DNA from: Cytobacillus sp. NJ13
GTDB taxonomy: Bacteria; Bacillota; Bacilli; Bacillales; Cytobacillaceae
NCBI GenBank assembly: GCA_030348385.1
Contig: JAUCFP010000006.1
Location: forward strand, 310,001 to 374,000
Length of the DNA: 64,000 nt
Direction: 5' to 3'
The position numbers and the translations under genes are program-made. Positions within the stretch are counted from its first letter, which is position 1; each line of letters starts with the position of its first letter. The notes under the pieces are model-generated. The model saw only the letters and a program-made list of their open reading frames with translations. It ran no database searches and was not told the DNA's origin. Positions 35,603-43,123 of the stretch are shown here, piece by piece.

Positions 35603-35677
35603 CTCATTTTTTTGTAAGAGTCTTTTATTTTACTTAATAGGGTCATAGAAAAAGAAAAATAAGGAGCGGTGGTTGCA

Positions 35678-35944
35678 GTGATTAATGGCTGGATTCTTAC
35701 ACTTATTATCTTGCTGATTATAATCCTTTGTCTTTACTTTATTACCAGATATAAAAAACAAGCGGTTCAGGTATTTACTTTGGAGAGTTTTTTAAATGCA
35801 CATCACTGGAATGAAAGTGCAGATACAAATAAAAATATACTGGATTCTATTAAAGGATTTTTTGATGAAGCCGAACATGCTGGGAACGGCGATGAGAGTA
35901 ATACAGAAGACAGCGATGATGGAGGAGATGGCGGGGGAGAATGA
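35678..35944 (+). CDS. Small membrane-anchored protein with acidic tail
   Basis: An 88-residue protein with one N-terminal membrane helix (WILTLIILLIIILCLYFI), followed by a basic stop (RYKKQ) that predicts a cytoplasmic C-terminus. The tail ends in a very acidic, Gly-rich stretch (ESNTEDSDDGGDGGG). No family was recognised. AAGGAG at 35661 supports the GTG at 35678 (MINGWILT); GTG 35669 is too near. It is followed by a lipoprotein gene with a similar acidic tail, which may be functionally paired (inference). Function unknown. Confidence 0.6.
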   Translation: MINGWILTLIILLIIILCLYFITRYKKQAVQVFTLESFLNAHHWNESADTNKNILDSIKGFFDEAEHAGNGDESNTEDSDDGGDGGGE

Positions 35945-36166
35945 GTGCCGGCAGTTTACCGGGAATAACCTAGACCATGAGTTCCAAGGTACCCAATTGT
36001 GAAGGGCTTTTGGTCCCGGTGTTTGAAAAAGCTATGTTATATTTTCATGAACTTTCTTAAAAGAAGGTTAATGTATGTAAAATAATGGATCATGACCTTC
36101 TATTTCCGTGCAGATTCTTCTATGATTACTACTGTAACAAATATAGCAGCCAAGGAGGAATTGGAA

Positions 36167-36340
36167 ATGAAAAAATGGTTATTAGCTATGATGGCAGTTT
36201 TAATGATTACAGGTGTGGCTACAGGCTGCAACAATGAAGATGACACTGACGAGACTAACACAGAGGAAACTGAAGATACGGGAACAGAAGAAGGCACTGA
36301 AGAAGGAACTGAAGAAGGATCTGAAGAGGAAACAGAGTAA
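36167..36340 (+). CDS. Small acidic lipoprotein
   Basis: A 57-residue lipoprotein. Signal MKKWLLAMMAVLMITGV runs into a lipobox ending ATGC at residues ~20-23. The mature part is almost only Glu, Thr, Asp and Gly, with GTEEGTEEGSEEET-like repeats, so it is probably disordered, highly negative and displayed on the outer face of the membrane. AAGGAGG lies nine bases before ATG. A good terminator follows. No homologous family was recognised; cation binding at the surface is conceivable but unproven. Confidence 0.75.
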   Translation: MKKWLLAMMAVLMITGVATGCNNEDDTDETNTEETEDTGTEEGTEEGTEEGSEEETE

Positions 36341-36356
36341 AGATTCAAATTCAAAG

Positions 36357-36391
36357 AAAGTGCGCCTTTTGGGAAGGTGCACTTTTCTTTT
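36357..36391 (+). terminator. Terminator after the acidic lipoprotein gene
   Basis: AAAGTGC(G)CCTT pairs with AAGG(T)GCACTTT, followed by TCTTTT. Confidence 0.75.
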
Positions 36392-36430
36392 GGAAAAACA
36401 GCTTTTTAAACAGGTTGTTTTAGCAAACTC

Positions 36431-36742
36431 GATTTTTCGGCTTCATGGAGCCTTCTTGACGACCATTTTCTTCTCGCTACACGATTTTTCGGCTACTTGA
36501 AGCATTCATGGCGATCCTTTTCTTCTCCCTACACGATTTTTCGGCTTCATGAAGCATTCATGACGACTATTTTCTTTTCGCTCCTTACTTTTTCGGCTTC
36601 ATGACAGCCCCAGGGCGACCGTTTCCTCCTCGCTCCTCGATTTTTCGGCTTCAAGAAGCCTTCATGGCGACCATTTTCTTTTCGCTCCTCACTTTTTCGG
36701 CTTCATGACAGCCTCATGGCGACCGTTTTCTCCTCGTTGGTT
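36431..36742. repeat. Six tandem 52-bp repeats
   Basis: Units start exactly every 52 bases at 36431, 36483, 36535, 36587, 36639 and 36691. The shared core is TTTTTCGGCTTCATGA, then about ATTCATGGCGACCATTTTCT and a CGCTCCT end. Units 4 and 6 are closest to each other (both begin ACTTTTTCGG and contain GACAGCC). 52 is not a multiple of three, so it is not a protein repeat. There are no distinct spacers, so it is not CRISPR. Confidence 0.9.
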
Positions 36743-36761
36743 TTTGTATATCATTTACTGA

Positions 36762-36950
36762 GTTGATTCTAGCGAAAGGTGCGATATCCTCGAAAATGCT
36801 ATCGCATTTTCTTCGTGCGGTGATTATTCTTGGATGCTTACTCAAAGTCCTGCGGGAGTAGCGGGACAGGTGAGACCCCGCAGACGCGCAGCGTCGAGGA
36901 GGCTCACCGCCCGCCCCGCGGAAAGCGAGCAGCCTAGAGCGGAAATCAGC
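36762..36950. repeat. GC-rich palindromic dispersed Bacillaceae repeat
   Basis: It begins GTTGATTCTAGCGAAAGGTG and ends GCGGAAATCAGC, so the outer seven bases are inverted copies with one mismatch. Nested inside are GCGGGACAGGTGAG against CTCACC...CCCCGC and a GACGC-GCA-GCGTC hairpin. From memory this closely resembles a GC-rich element found many times in Bacillus genomes. This copy seems to carry ~65 bp of extra AT-rich sequence (about 36784-36848) after the left end. It is strikingly richer in GC than its surroundings. Confidence 0.7.
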
Positions 36951-37028
36951 GGACAACATTGATAGACGAAAAACAACAATTTATACGAAAATAGCCTTAA
37001 ACAATGTACAAATAATTCCATAAGTAGT

Positions 37029-37058
37029 TTGACGAGACTGGCAGTTCCGTGCTACATT
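37029..37058 (+). promoter_or_regulatory. Sigma-A promoter of the MutS2-like gene
   Basis: TTGACG (37029-37034), an 18-bp spacer and TACATT (37053-37058). Transcription would begin near 37065 and give a leader of about 315 nt before the ATPase gene. Confidence 0.65.
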
Positions 37059-37089
37059 AATTTCATAATACAAAAAGGTGTGGTGAAGT

Positions 37090-37113
37090 ATGTCGGTAGT
37101 AGGTGTCAACTAA
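37090..37113 (+). CDS. Seven-residue leader peptide (attenuator uORF)
   Basis: A short ORF encoding MSVVGVN, with AAGGTG and GGTGA just upstream of its ATG. Its last codons and stop lie inside the left arm of a perfect 8-bp hairpin, CAACTAAT-TGTT-ATTAGTTG (37107-37126). A ribosome paused on it would open that hairpin. The SVV core is reminiscent of the macrolide-arrest motif of Erm leaders (IAVV), but this likeness is only suggestive. Confidence 0.55.
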   Translation: MSVVGVN

Positions 37114-37130
37114 TTGTTATTAGTTGAATA

Positions 37131-37176
37131 AGGTGTTTATTTTCTGGTTTTAGCCAGTTTATTAAGAATGCCTTTT
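37131..37176 (+). terminator. First leader attenuator hairpin
   Basis: AAGGTGTTT pairs with AAGAATGCCTT (nine pairs, three of them G-T), enclosing CTGG-TTTTAG-CCAG, and is followed by a T6 run. A further hairpin TTCAAAC/GTTTGAA follows at 37177-37197. The position between leader ORF and gene suggests conditional termination. Confidence 0.55.
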
Positions 37177-37296
37177 TTCAAACATCACTTGTTTGAATAC
37201 CTGCTACAAGACTGCTTCCATTTCTATATATTCGTGTAGCTTTAGACACTAAGCCTGCTTTAGGGATTAGTTTGTTTATGCCTGTTCGAAATATAC

Positions 37297-37362
37297 GCCC
37301 GCGGAAGCTTTCTGCCCAATTCAAATTGGCGGTGGGGAAGGCTTTTGCGGGCTATTTTATTT
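37297..37362 (+). terminator. Second leader attenuator hairpin
   Basis: A long stem: GCCCGC (37297-37302) with GCGGGC (37347-37352), then GGAAGCTTTC with GAAGGCTTTT, and an inner CCAATT/AATTGG. TATTTTATTT follows. It ends only 18 bases before the start codon at 37380, so it must be read through for expression, and it argues against any start upstream of it. Confidence 0.65.
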
Positions 37363-37379
37363 GGAATGAGGCAGAGAGA

Positions 37380-39284
37380 ATGAATCAAATGACTTTTGAG
37401 AAATTACAATACCACGAATTGAAGAATAAAGTGAAACAGCATTGCGTCAGCAGTTTAGGGAAAGAGCTGATCGACCGGTTGCAGCCGAGCTCGAATATGA
37501 AAGCCGTCCGCAATCGATTAAATGAAACAAGCGAGGCTCGAAGGCTGCTGGACGCCGAAAAGCATCTGCCATTAACCGGCATTTCCAATATCACAAGCCA
37601 TATTGAAAAATTGGAAAAAGGCATCATATTAACTCCATCAGAGTTAAACGCTGTATCCGATTTTTTAAGAGGCTGCCGGAAAATCAAAAAGTTTATGGCT
37701 GATAAAGAATTTTTTGCGCCAGTCCTGTACACTTATGCGCTATCTATGACTGAATTTAGAAATATCGAAGAAGAGATCTTATATGCGATTAAAGGAAACA
37801 TGGTTGATTCTGGTGCCAGCAAAGAGCTGAAACGAATTAGAAACCACATTGCGAAAACAGAAGGAAAAATCGAAGAACGATTGAATAAGTTTTTGAGAAG
37901 CGGAGCAAATAAGGAATACATCCAGGAATTCTATATTAGCAAGAAGGATGACCGCTTCACGATCCCGATAAAAGCATCCTTTAAAAATCAAGTAGCGGGA
38001 ACAGTGGTTGAAACATCCTCGAAAGGGTCGACTGTTTTCATAGAGCCTGATGCAGTTTCAAAGCTCAATGTTGAATTGGCGATGCTAAAATCGGAGGAGT
38101 CGGTAGAGGAATATCAAATATTAGCCACGCTTTCCGGAGCGATTCTTGAAGCCATTCATGAGATCCGCATCAATATTGAATGCATCAGCCAGTACGACAT
38201 GATTTTTGCGAAAGCGAAGTACAGCAAAAGTACGGACGCCATTGAACCGGAGATTAATAATCATGGGTATATCAAATTAGTAAGCAGTAAACACCCTTTA
38301 TTAGAAGGAAACATTGTCCCGCTGGATTTTGAAATCGGGAAAGATTATAGAAGCTTAGTCATAACAGGCCCAAATGCAGGCGGGAAAACCGTCGTCTTAA
38401 AGACAATCGGAATCCTCACTCTGGCTGTCATGTCCGGGTTTCATATTATGGCGAAACCGGGAAGTGAAATCGCCATCTTTGATCATGTGTTTGTTGATAT
38501 TGGAGATAATCAAAGCATAGAGAACGCCCTGAGCACGTTTTCTTCCCATATGAAGAACATTTCAGAGATCATGAGTGCTTCCACTAATAATACGCTGCTG
38601 TTATTCGATGAGATTGGCAGCGGAACAGAGCCGAATGAAGGGGCCGCTTTAGCCATTGCCATTTTAGAAGAGTTTTATCATATGGGATGCATCACGATTG
38701 CCACTACTCACTACGGTGAGATTAAACGTTATTCTGAAATGCATGATGATTTTATGAATGCTGCCATGTTATTCGACAGTGAGGAATTGAAGCCGATGTA
38801 TAAGCTCTTAATAGGTGAATCAGGAGAGAGCAATGCGCTTTGGATTTCCAGAAAGATGAATATCCGCGAACATGTCCTGAAGCGTGCGCAAATGTATATT
38901 GAAAACAAGGATTATAATCTGGAAGCAGTAAGAGAGAACAGAATAAAGAAGCCAGTGATTGAAGTGAAGCAGATCATGGAAGAATATCATTATGAAATCG
39001 GTGACCGGGTAAAATGGATCAGCCAGGATGATTACGCCATTGTGTATGAGCCAATAGATAAATTTAATAACATCAAGCTGTTCTATAAAGATGAAATAGT
39101 GGAAGTGAACAGTAAGCGGATTGAATTGGACATTAAAGCAAGCGAGCTTTATCCAGAAGGATATGATATGAATACCTTATTTACCAGTTACCATGCACGG
39201 AAGCTGCAGCATGATCTGGAAAGAGGATCGAAAAAGGCATTGAGAAGGGTGCAAAAGGAGATTAGAAATAGAAAGCAGGAATAG
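37380..39284 (+). CDS. MutS2-like ATPase lacking the Smr domain
   Basis: MutS-family ATPase of 634 residues, related to MutS2, which in B. subtilis acts on collided ribosomes and rescue. The N-terminal core and coiled clamp (residues ~1-300) keep MutS2 landmarks (SSLGKELIDRLQPS, VVETSSKGSTVFIEP). Walker A GPNAGGKT is near residue 330 and Walker B LLLFDEIGSGTEPNEG near 407, followed by TTHYGEIK. A KOW-like EIGDRVKWIS segment is near 540. The normal ~780-residue protein ends in an Smr nuclease domain, and none is present here. ATG 37380 has GAGG at eight bases and lies after the attenuator; upstream in-frame starts would be inside the hairpin. The leader suggests induction by ribosome stalling (inference). 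Stand-alone, with its own terminator. Confidence 0.85.
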   Translation: MNQMTFEKLQYHELKNKVKQHCVSSLGKELIDRLQPSSNMKAVRNRLNETSEARRLLDAEKHLPLTGISNITSHIEKLEKGIILTPSELNAVSDFLRGCRKIKKFMADKEFFAPVLYTYALSMTEFRNIEEEILYAIKGNMVDSGASKELKRIRNHIAKTEGKIEERLNKFLRSGANKEYIQEFYISKKDDRFTIPIKASFKNQVAGTVVETSSKGSTVFIEPDAVSKLNVELAMLKSEESVEEYQILATLSGAILEAIHEIRINIECISQYDMIFAKAKYSKSTDAIEPEINNHGYIKLVSSKHPLLEGNIVPLDFEIGKDYRSLVITGPNAGGKTVVLKTIGILTLAVMSGFHIMAKPGSEIAIFDHVFVDIGDNQSIENALSTFSSHMKNISEIMSASTNNTLLLFDEIGSGTEPNEGAALAIAILEEFYHMGCITIATTHYGEIKRYSEMHDDFMNAAMLFDSEELKPMYKLLIGESGESNALWISRKMNIREHVLKRAQMYIENKDYNLEAVRENRIKKPVIEVKQIMEEYHYEIGDRVKWISQDDYAIVYEPIDKFNNIKLFYKDEIVEVNSKRIELDIKASELYPEGYDMNTLFTSYHARKLQHDLERGSKKALRRVQKEIRNRKQE

Positions 39285-39298
39285 TATCTAATGGTAAG

Positions 39299-39336
39299 AA
39301 GGCGATCCTCGATTTTGGGGGAAATCGCCTTTTTTG
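39299..39336. terminator. Terminator between the MutS2-like and amine oxidase genes
   Basis: AAGGCGAT pairs with ATCGCCTT, followed by T6. It lies between convergent genes. Confidence 0.82.
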
Positions 39337-39377
39337 TTTTGGATAATAGTTATCCAGCATTTTATTAAGAAATAATA

Positions 39378-40832
39378 CTACTTAGTCAAATCATTTACCT
39401 CATAGGCAGCTCGTATTCCGGATTCGATTGCCCCTTGAACCCAGGTCCGGGTTTTGGATGTGTGCTCTCCCGCAAAATGGACACGCCCCTCAGATGAAAC
39501 AATACCGGGAAACAATTCGGTTTCCTGTCCAGGTTCAAAGAATGAAAATCCGCCAGCGGCATAAGGATTCAGTGCCCAGCTGTATGAAGCTCCTGCAACA
39601 AATTGGCTATAAACGATATTACCGTAAATCTCCGCCAGGTTTTTTAGTGCATATTGAATACGCTTTTCCTCCGGCTGACTATCCCACGTATGAGCCTCAT
39701 CCGCCCAGGTATAGCTGGCAATTAGGATGGCAGGGCCGCTTGTGCCAACCCCATAACTTGGAAGATAGGTAAATCGAATCGGCAGGTCCGTAATGGTTTT
39801 CCCGCCCAGCTGGCCTGCTTTTTCCCAGAATCGGGACTTAAACTCAATGGCAATTTTGGTTGCTGCCATATAATTGATCTCGCGAATGGATCTGCGCTTA
39901 TAATAGGAAAATGAATGAAAGGGCTGAATATCTACAAAGCGCATAACGGAAAATGGGATGGTCACAATGGCAAGGTCCCCTGTAATGATGTAAGTCACCT
40001 TAGACTCTTGATGGGTTACTTGAATAGCAACACTGTTTGGATCCTGAATAATTCCAGTCATTTTTAGATCGAAGTGAATATTATCTTTCAATTGAGGAAG
40101 AAAAGCCTTTGGCAATCGGTCCATTCCGCCAGTAATTTCATAATAAGATCCAGGAGAAGTGAATATTATCAGCTCACGTAAAACTTCAGTGAAAGACATG
40201 CCCATAAATGCCTCCAAGTCCAGAAGCACACCGATCATGTCAATTGCACCTGCTGAAAAATACGTGTTTAATATAAAGCCAAACGAGTATTTTTCATATT
40301 GTTTTTCGAGAATTGGCCAATTTCTTGCCGGGTCTTTATTGACAAAGTCAATAAAAGGCTGGACGACTGTAAGCAGAAGCTCTTCAGCCGATTTTCCTCT
40401 CTCATTAGGATGAATGGGGAAATTTAATATGCCTGGATAGCGTTCATACACCTCAAGCCGTGTTTTGATGCCATTTGCGTAAAGAATATCCATAGGGTTG
40501 CGGTTTATAAAAACATTTATAGGGAGCTTGAATTTTTTTATATAGGATAAAGTCAGCGAATGGATATGAGGTATCCTCATTGGGCCTGCGTTAAAGTATA
40601 ATCCTTTGCTGAAAGGGGAGCGCATAGTATAAACACGGCCGCCTATTCTGTCATTTGCTTCCAGAATGGTGATCTTATGCCCGGATTCCTTTAATAAAGA
40701 ACCTGCCACCAGACCAGCCATACCTGCACCAACAATGACGATATGCTTTGGCGACTGTGTCTTACGAAGGCCGTGATGAATCACATTCAGCATTTGATCA
40801 TTCGTTAATTCCGGCTTTTTCTTCCAAGTCAT
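39378..40832 (-). CDS. Flavin-dependent amine/L-amino acid oxidase
   Basis: FAD-binding oxidoreductase of 484 residues, no signal peptide. The dinucleotide motif [16 protein letters not shown] is followed by [14 protein letters not shown], the GG-doublet motif of amine oxidases, near residues 35-75. The C-terminal flavin motif is [24 protein letters not shown]. It would oxidise an amine or amino acid with release of ammonia and peroxide; similarity is to the L-amino-acid oxidase branch. Start ATG 40832 (MTWKKKPEL) has AAGGGGCGGAG on the minus strand. It is the same strand as the antiporter gene upstream, 108 bases apart. Substrate unknown. Confidence 0.87.
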   Translation of the reverse strand: MTWKKKPELTNDQMLNVIHHGLRKTQSPKHIVIVGAGMAGLVAGSLLKESGHKITILEANDRIGGRVYTMRSPFSKGLYFNAGPMRIPHIHSLTLSYIKKFKLPINVFINRNPMDILYANGIKTRLEVYERYPGILNFPIHPNERGKSAEELLLTVVQPFIDFVNKDPARNWPILEKQYEKYSFGFILNTYFSAGAIDMIGVLLDLEAFMGMSFTEVLRELIIFTSPGSYYEITGGMDRLPKAFLPQLKDNIHFDLKMTGIIQDPNSVAIQVTHQESKVTYIITGDLAIVTIPFSVMRFVDIQPFHSFSYYKRRSIREINYMAATKIAIEFKSRFWEKAGQLGGKTITDLPIRFTYLPSYGVGTSGPAILIASYTWADEAHTWDSQPEEKRIQYALKNLAEIYGNIVYSQFVAGASYSWALNPYAAGGFSFFEPGQETELFPGIVSSEGRVHFAGEHTSKTRTWVQGAIESGIRAAYEVNDLTK

Positions 40833-40940
40833 CTCTCCGCCCCTTTGCAATAGGATTCATTGCAGTATATTCATCTGCATGAATCACTATGTGCATAAGA
40901 GGAAAAGGGACTGCTCAGTCCAGGAGTGATTACAAACTTC

Positions 40941-42389
40941 TTAGGAAATGAAAATCCCGCTTGCAATGAATAACCCGGCAGCAATCACACCGCCAATCGC
41001 TGAAATCTTCAATTTATACCGGGCATAATCTACTAAATCCATATCGAGAATGGAAGCAGTGGTAATGGTCGTATCTCCGAGCGGTGAGGTTAACGCTCCG
41101 AATGCCCCGCTTGCGAATACCGCTCCAACGGTAAGCGGAATGGAGGCACCAGTCGAAACCGCCAGGGTAATTCCAAGCGGCATGAATAATCCCCAGGTTC
41201 CCCATGAGCTTCCTATAAAGTAGCCTACCACAGAACCGAGTACAAAGATGGCTGCTGGAGTCAGGAAGGCAGGCAGGAAGCTTCCCAGTGAACTCCCAAT
41301 GAATTCGGAAAATCCAAGATCCTCCGCAGCAAGGGTCAGCGCCCAAATAAGAATGAGCAGACTGATCGCTTCCATCATCTGATTGCCTCCATCATAAAAA
41401 TGATAAAGAATTTCGTTCATCTTCTCCCGTCTAATTATGTAAAAAATAAAGGTTAAAACGAGGGTAATAAAAACAGCGAGCAGCATCACAAATGTTGCAT
41501 CTGCCATGGAAAAGGCCTCGAATATTGTATTTGCGCCCTGTGCCATCCCATCCTGCCATAACAGGAACAAAGAAAACGCAAGCAATAAAACCACCGGGAA
41601 AATTAAATGCCACGGCTGGGCTTTTACAAGTGATAATTCCTTCTTAATTCCCTTCCGGTGGAACTCATGCTCTTTTTCCTCCAGATCTGTATGGGTTTGC
41701 TCCTGCCCTTGCTTTGTTCTTCGCGGCCAAAATGTCTGAACAATACCGATCAGCAGCATAATGATCGCGTAAAAGTTAAACAAAATACTTAATAAGAAAA
41801 TCTCATATGCCGACATACCCAGGTTCAGCCCGCTGATGCCGCCTTCAACCAAAGATACCATGAAGCCTACAAATGCAGTTGCAACCGGAAGCAGCACAAT
41901 CACCGATTCCGTTGAAATATCGAGAGTCATGCCCACTTTTTGCTTGGACAAATTCATTTTTTTAATCAAGGATTTGATAATGGGCCCAATCATCATAATC
42001 CGGAACATCGGCATCATGAAGGTAAAAGGGAGGGTGATCCAAATAAACACCAGAAGTCCCCTTTCTGACCGGATCCGTTTTCCGGCCCACTCTGAGAAAC
42101 CCTTAATGCCACCGGCAATATTCATCATTCCGACAAGGCCTCCGAACAAATATAAAAACCCGACAATTTTAATATTCGTTTCATCCGAAAGCGTTGTCAC
42201 AATATAAGCAACCGATTGCTCCGTTCCAGACAGTAAATCTGCCGAAACAATAATGGAGCCAACAAGAATGCCAACAACCAGTCCTGGCAGGATGTTTTTC
42301 AGCCAGATGGACATTCCGATTACGATTAAAAATGGTATGAGCGATAGCCAGGTGTTATTCAAGTTTCTGCCCTCCAATGAAAATGCCAT
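40941..42389 (-). CDS. NhaC-family Na+/H+ antiporter-like transporter
   Basis: Polytopic membrane protein of 482 residues with about 12 membrane segments. It has the NhaC-family repeats, including GTWGLFMPLGITLAVSTGA and the ion-site motif SPLGDTTITTASI near the C-terminus, and the LPVATAFVGFMVSL half-site in the first repeat. The central cytoplasmic loop is charged (residues ~225-255). Related members exchange sodium or organic ions for protons; this one could also move an amino acid or amine, given the oxidase gene downstream (inference). No strong terminator separates it from the oxidase. Confidence 0.85.
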   Translation of the reverse strand: MAFSLEGRNLNNTWLSLIPFLIVIGMSIWLKNILPGLVVGILVGSIIVSADLLSGTEQSVAYIVTTLSDETNIKIVGFLYLFGGLVGMMNIAGGIKGFSEWAGKRIRSERGLLVFIWITLPFTFMMPMFRIMMIGPIIKSLIKKMNLSKQKVGMTLDISTESVIVLLPVATAFVGFMVSLVEGGISGLNLGMSAYEIFLLSILFNFYAIIMLLIGIVQTFWPRRTKQGQEQTHTDLEEKEHEFHRKGIKKELSLVKAQPWHLIFPVVLLLAFSLFLLWQDGMAQGANTIFEAFSMADATFVMLLAVFITLVLTFIFYIIRREKMNEILYHFYDGGNQMMEAISLLILIWALTLAAEDLGFSEFIGSSLGSFLPAFLTPAAIFVLGSVVGYFIGSSWGTWGLFMPLGITLAVSTGASIPLTVGAVFASGAFGALTSPLGDTTITTASILDMDLVDYARYKLKISAIGGVIAAGLFIASGIFIS

Positions 42390-42688
42390 TACTTATTTAG
42401 TATTGCCAGGGAAGAGAGGTAAATTCCTGAAATTTGACCGCAAAATGATACGTTTTTTCCTGTAGTGAAGGGTACTGTAAGCTATTAGCAGGTACATCCT
42501 TTTTTGCTTTAATAAATGAAACCCACTAATATGGGTGTTTGATTCAGTAACAATCCCCCATCACGATACATATTTTGATGAAGAGAGTATTCGAAGAACT
42601 GATGGGTTCATGATTGATTTCTGATGTTCTTCGTTATGCCCCTTTATGTTGCGGGCACATCTTATTAAATATATACGGAGGTATGGAC

Positions 42689-42952
42689 ATGAATGATTTT
42701 CAAAGAGATCTTCAAATGTTGAATGTTGGTGATTTCCATGCGAACGAGGCGGTTCCTTGGGATCAAAATCAATACTATATGGATCAGGCTCGGCAATGCG
42801 GTGGTTTTGGCGGCGGTTTTGGCCGCTGTTTTAGCTGCTTTTTCTTCTTCTGTTTCAACTGCTTTAACTGTTTCAACTGTTTCAGATGCTCTAATTGTTT
42901 TAGGTGCGGAGGTCGCTGCGGACACCGTTGTGGCGGCCGCTGCGGTGGTTAA
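42689..42952 (+). CDS. Heterocycloanthracin/sonorensin-type bacteriocin precursor
   Basis: An 87-residue thiazole/oxazole-modified microcin precursor. The leader (residues 1-36, MNDFQRDLQMLNVGDF ... VPWDQNQYY) matches the heterocycloanthracin leader pattern. The core has 13 Cys: one every third residue from 55 to 73 (CFN, CFR, CSN units), then every fourth to 85 (CGGR, CGHR), plus Cys37, 47 and 50. Asn, Phe and Gly fill the spacing. Cys and some Ser would be cyclised to azolines and oxidised to azoles by the genes downstream. GGAGG seven bases before ATG 42689 sets the start. The 42390-42688 gap upstream has no other gene; its promoter was not identified. Confidence 0.92.
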   Translation: MNDFQRDLQMLNVGDFHANEAVPWDQNQYYMDQARQCGGFGGGFGRCFSCFFFFCFNCFNCFNCFRCSNCFRCGGRCGHRCGGRCGG

Positions 42953-42995
42953 TAACCATGAATCTATAATACAATCCCGGCTGGATAGCAAAAGG

Positions 42996-43025
42996 AAATC
43001 CCCTGCATTTTGCAGGGGATTTTCT
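42996..43025 (+). terminator. Terminator between precursor and modification genes
   Basis: AAATCCCCTGCA-TTTT-GCAGGGGATTT, a perfect 11-12-bp stem with a short T tail. Partial read-through would give much more precursor than enzyme. Confidence 0.88.
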
Positions 43026-43123
43026 CTTGAAGGTTAGACATATGAGACAAATCCCGGTACATAGGATTATAGAGAAAGTAATGTTTAATAAATAGGAACA
43101 GTTTACGGGTAAGGAGGCGCGAA

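Noticed and set aside
36431..36742. CRISPR array
   Set aside because: Units are contiguous 52-bp copies with drift throughout; there are no constant repeats alternating with unique spacers and no cas genes.
36431..36742. Protein-coding tandem repeat
   Set aside because: The 52-bp period is not a multiple of three and no long open frame crosses the array.
37272..37379. Longer N-terminus for the MutS2-like protein
   Set aside because: The upstream frame runs through a long terminator-like hairpin, has no ribosome site, and the family start aligns with ATG 37380.
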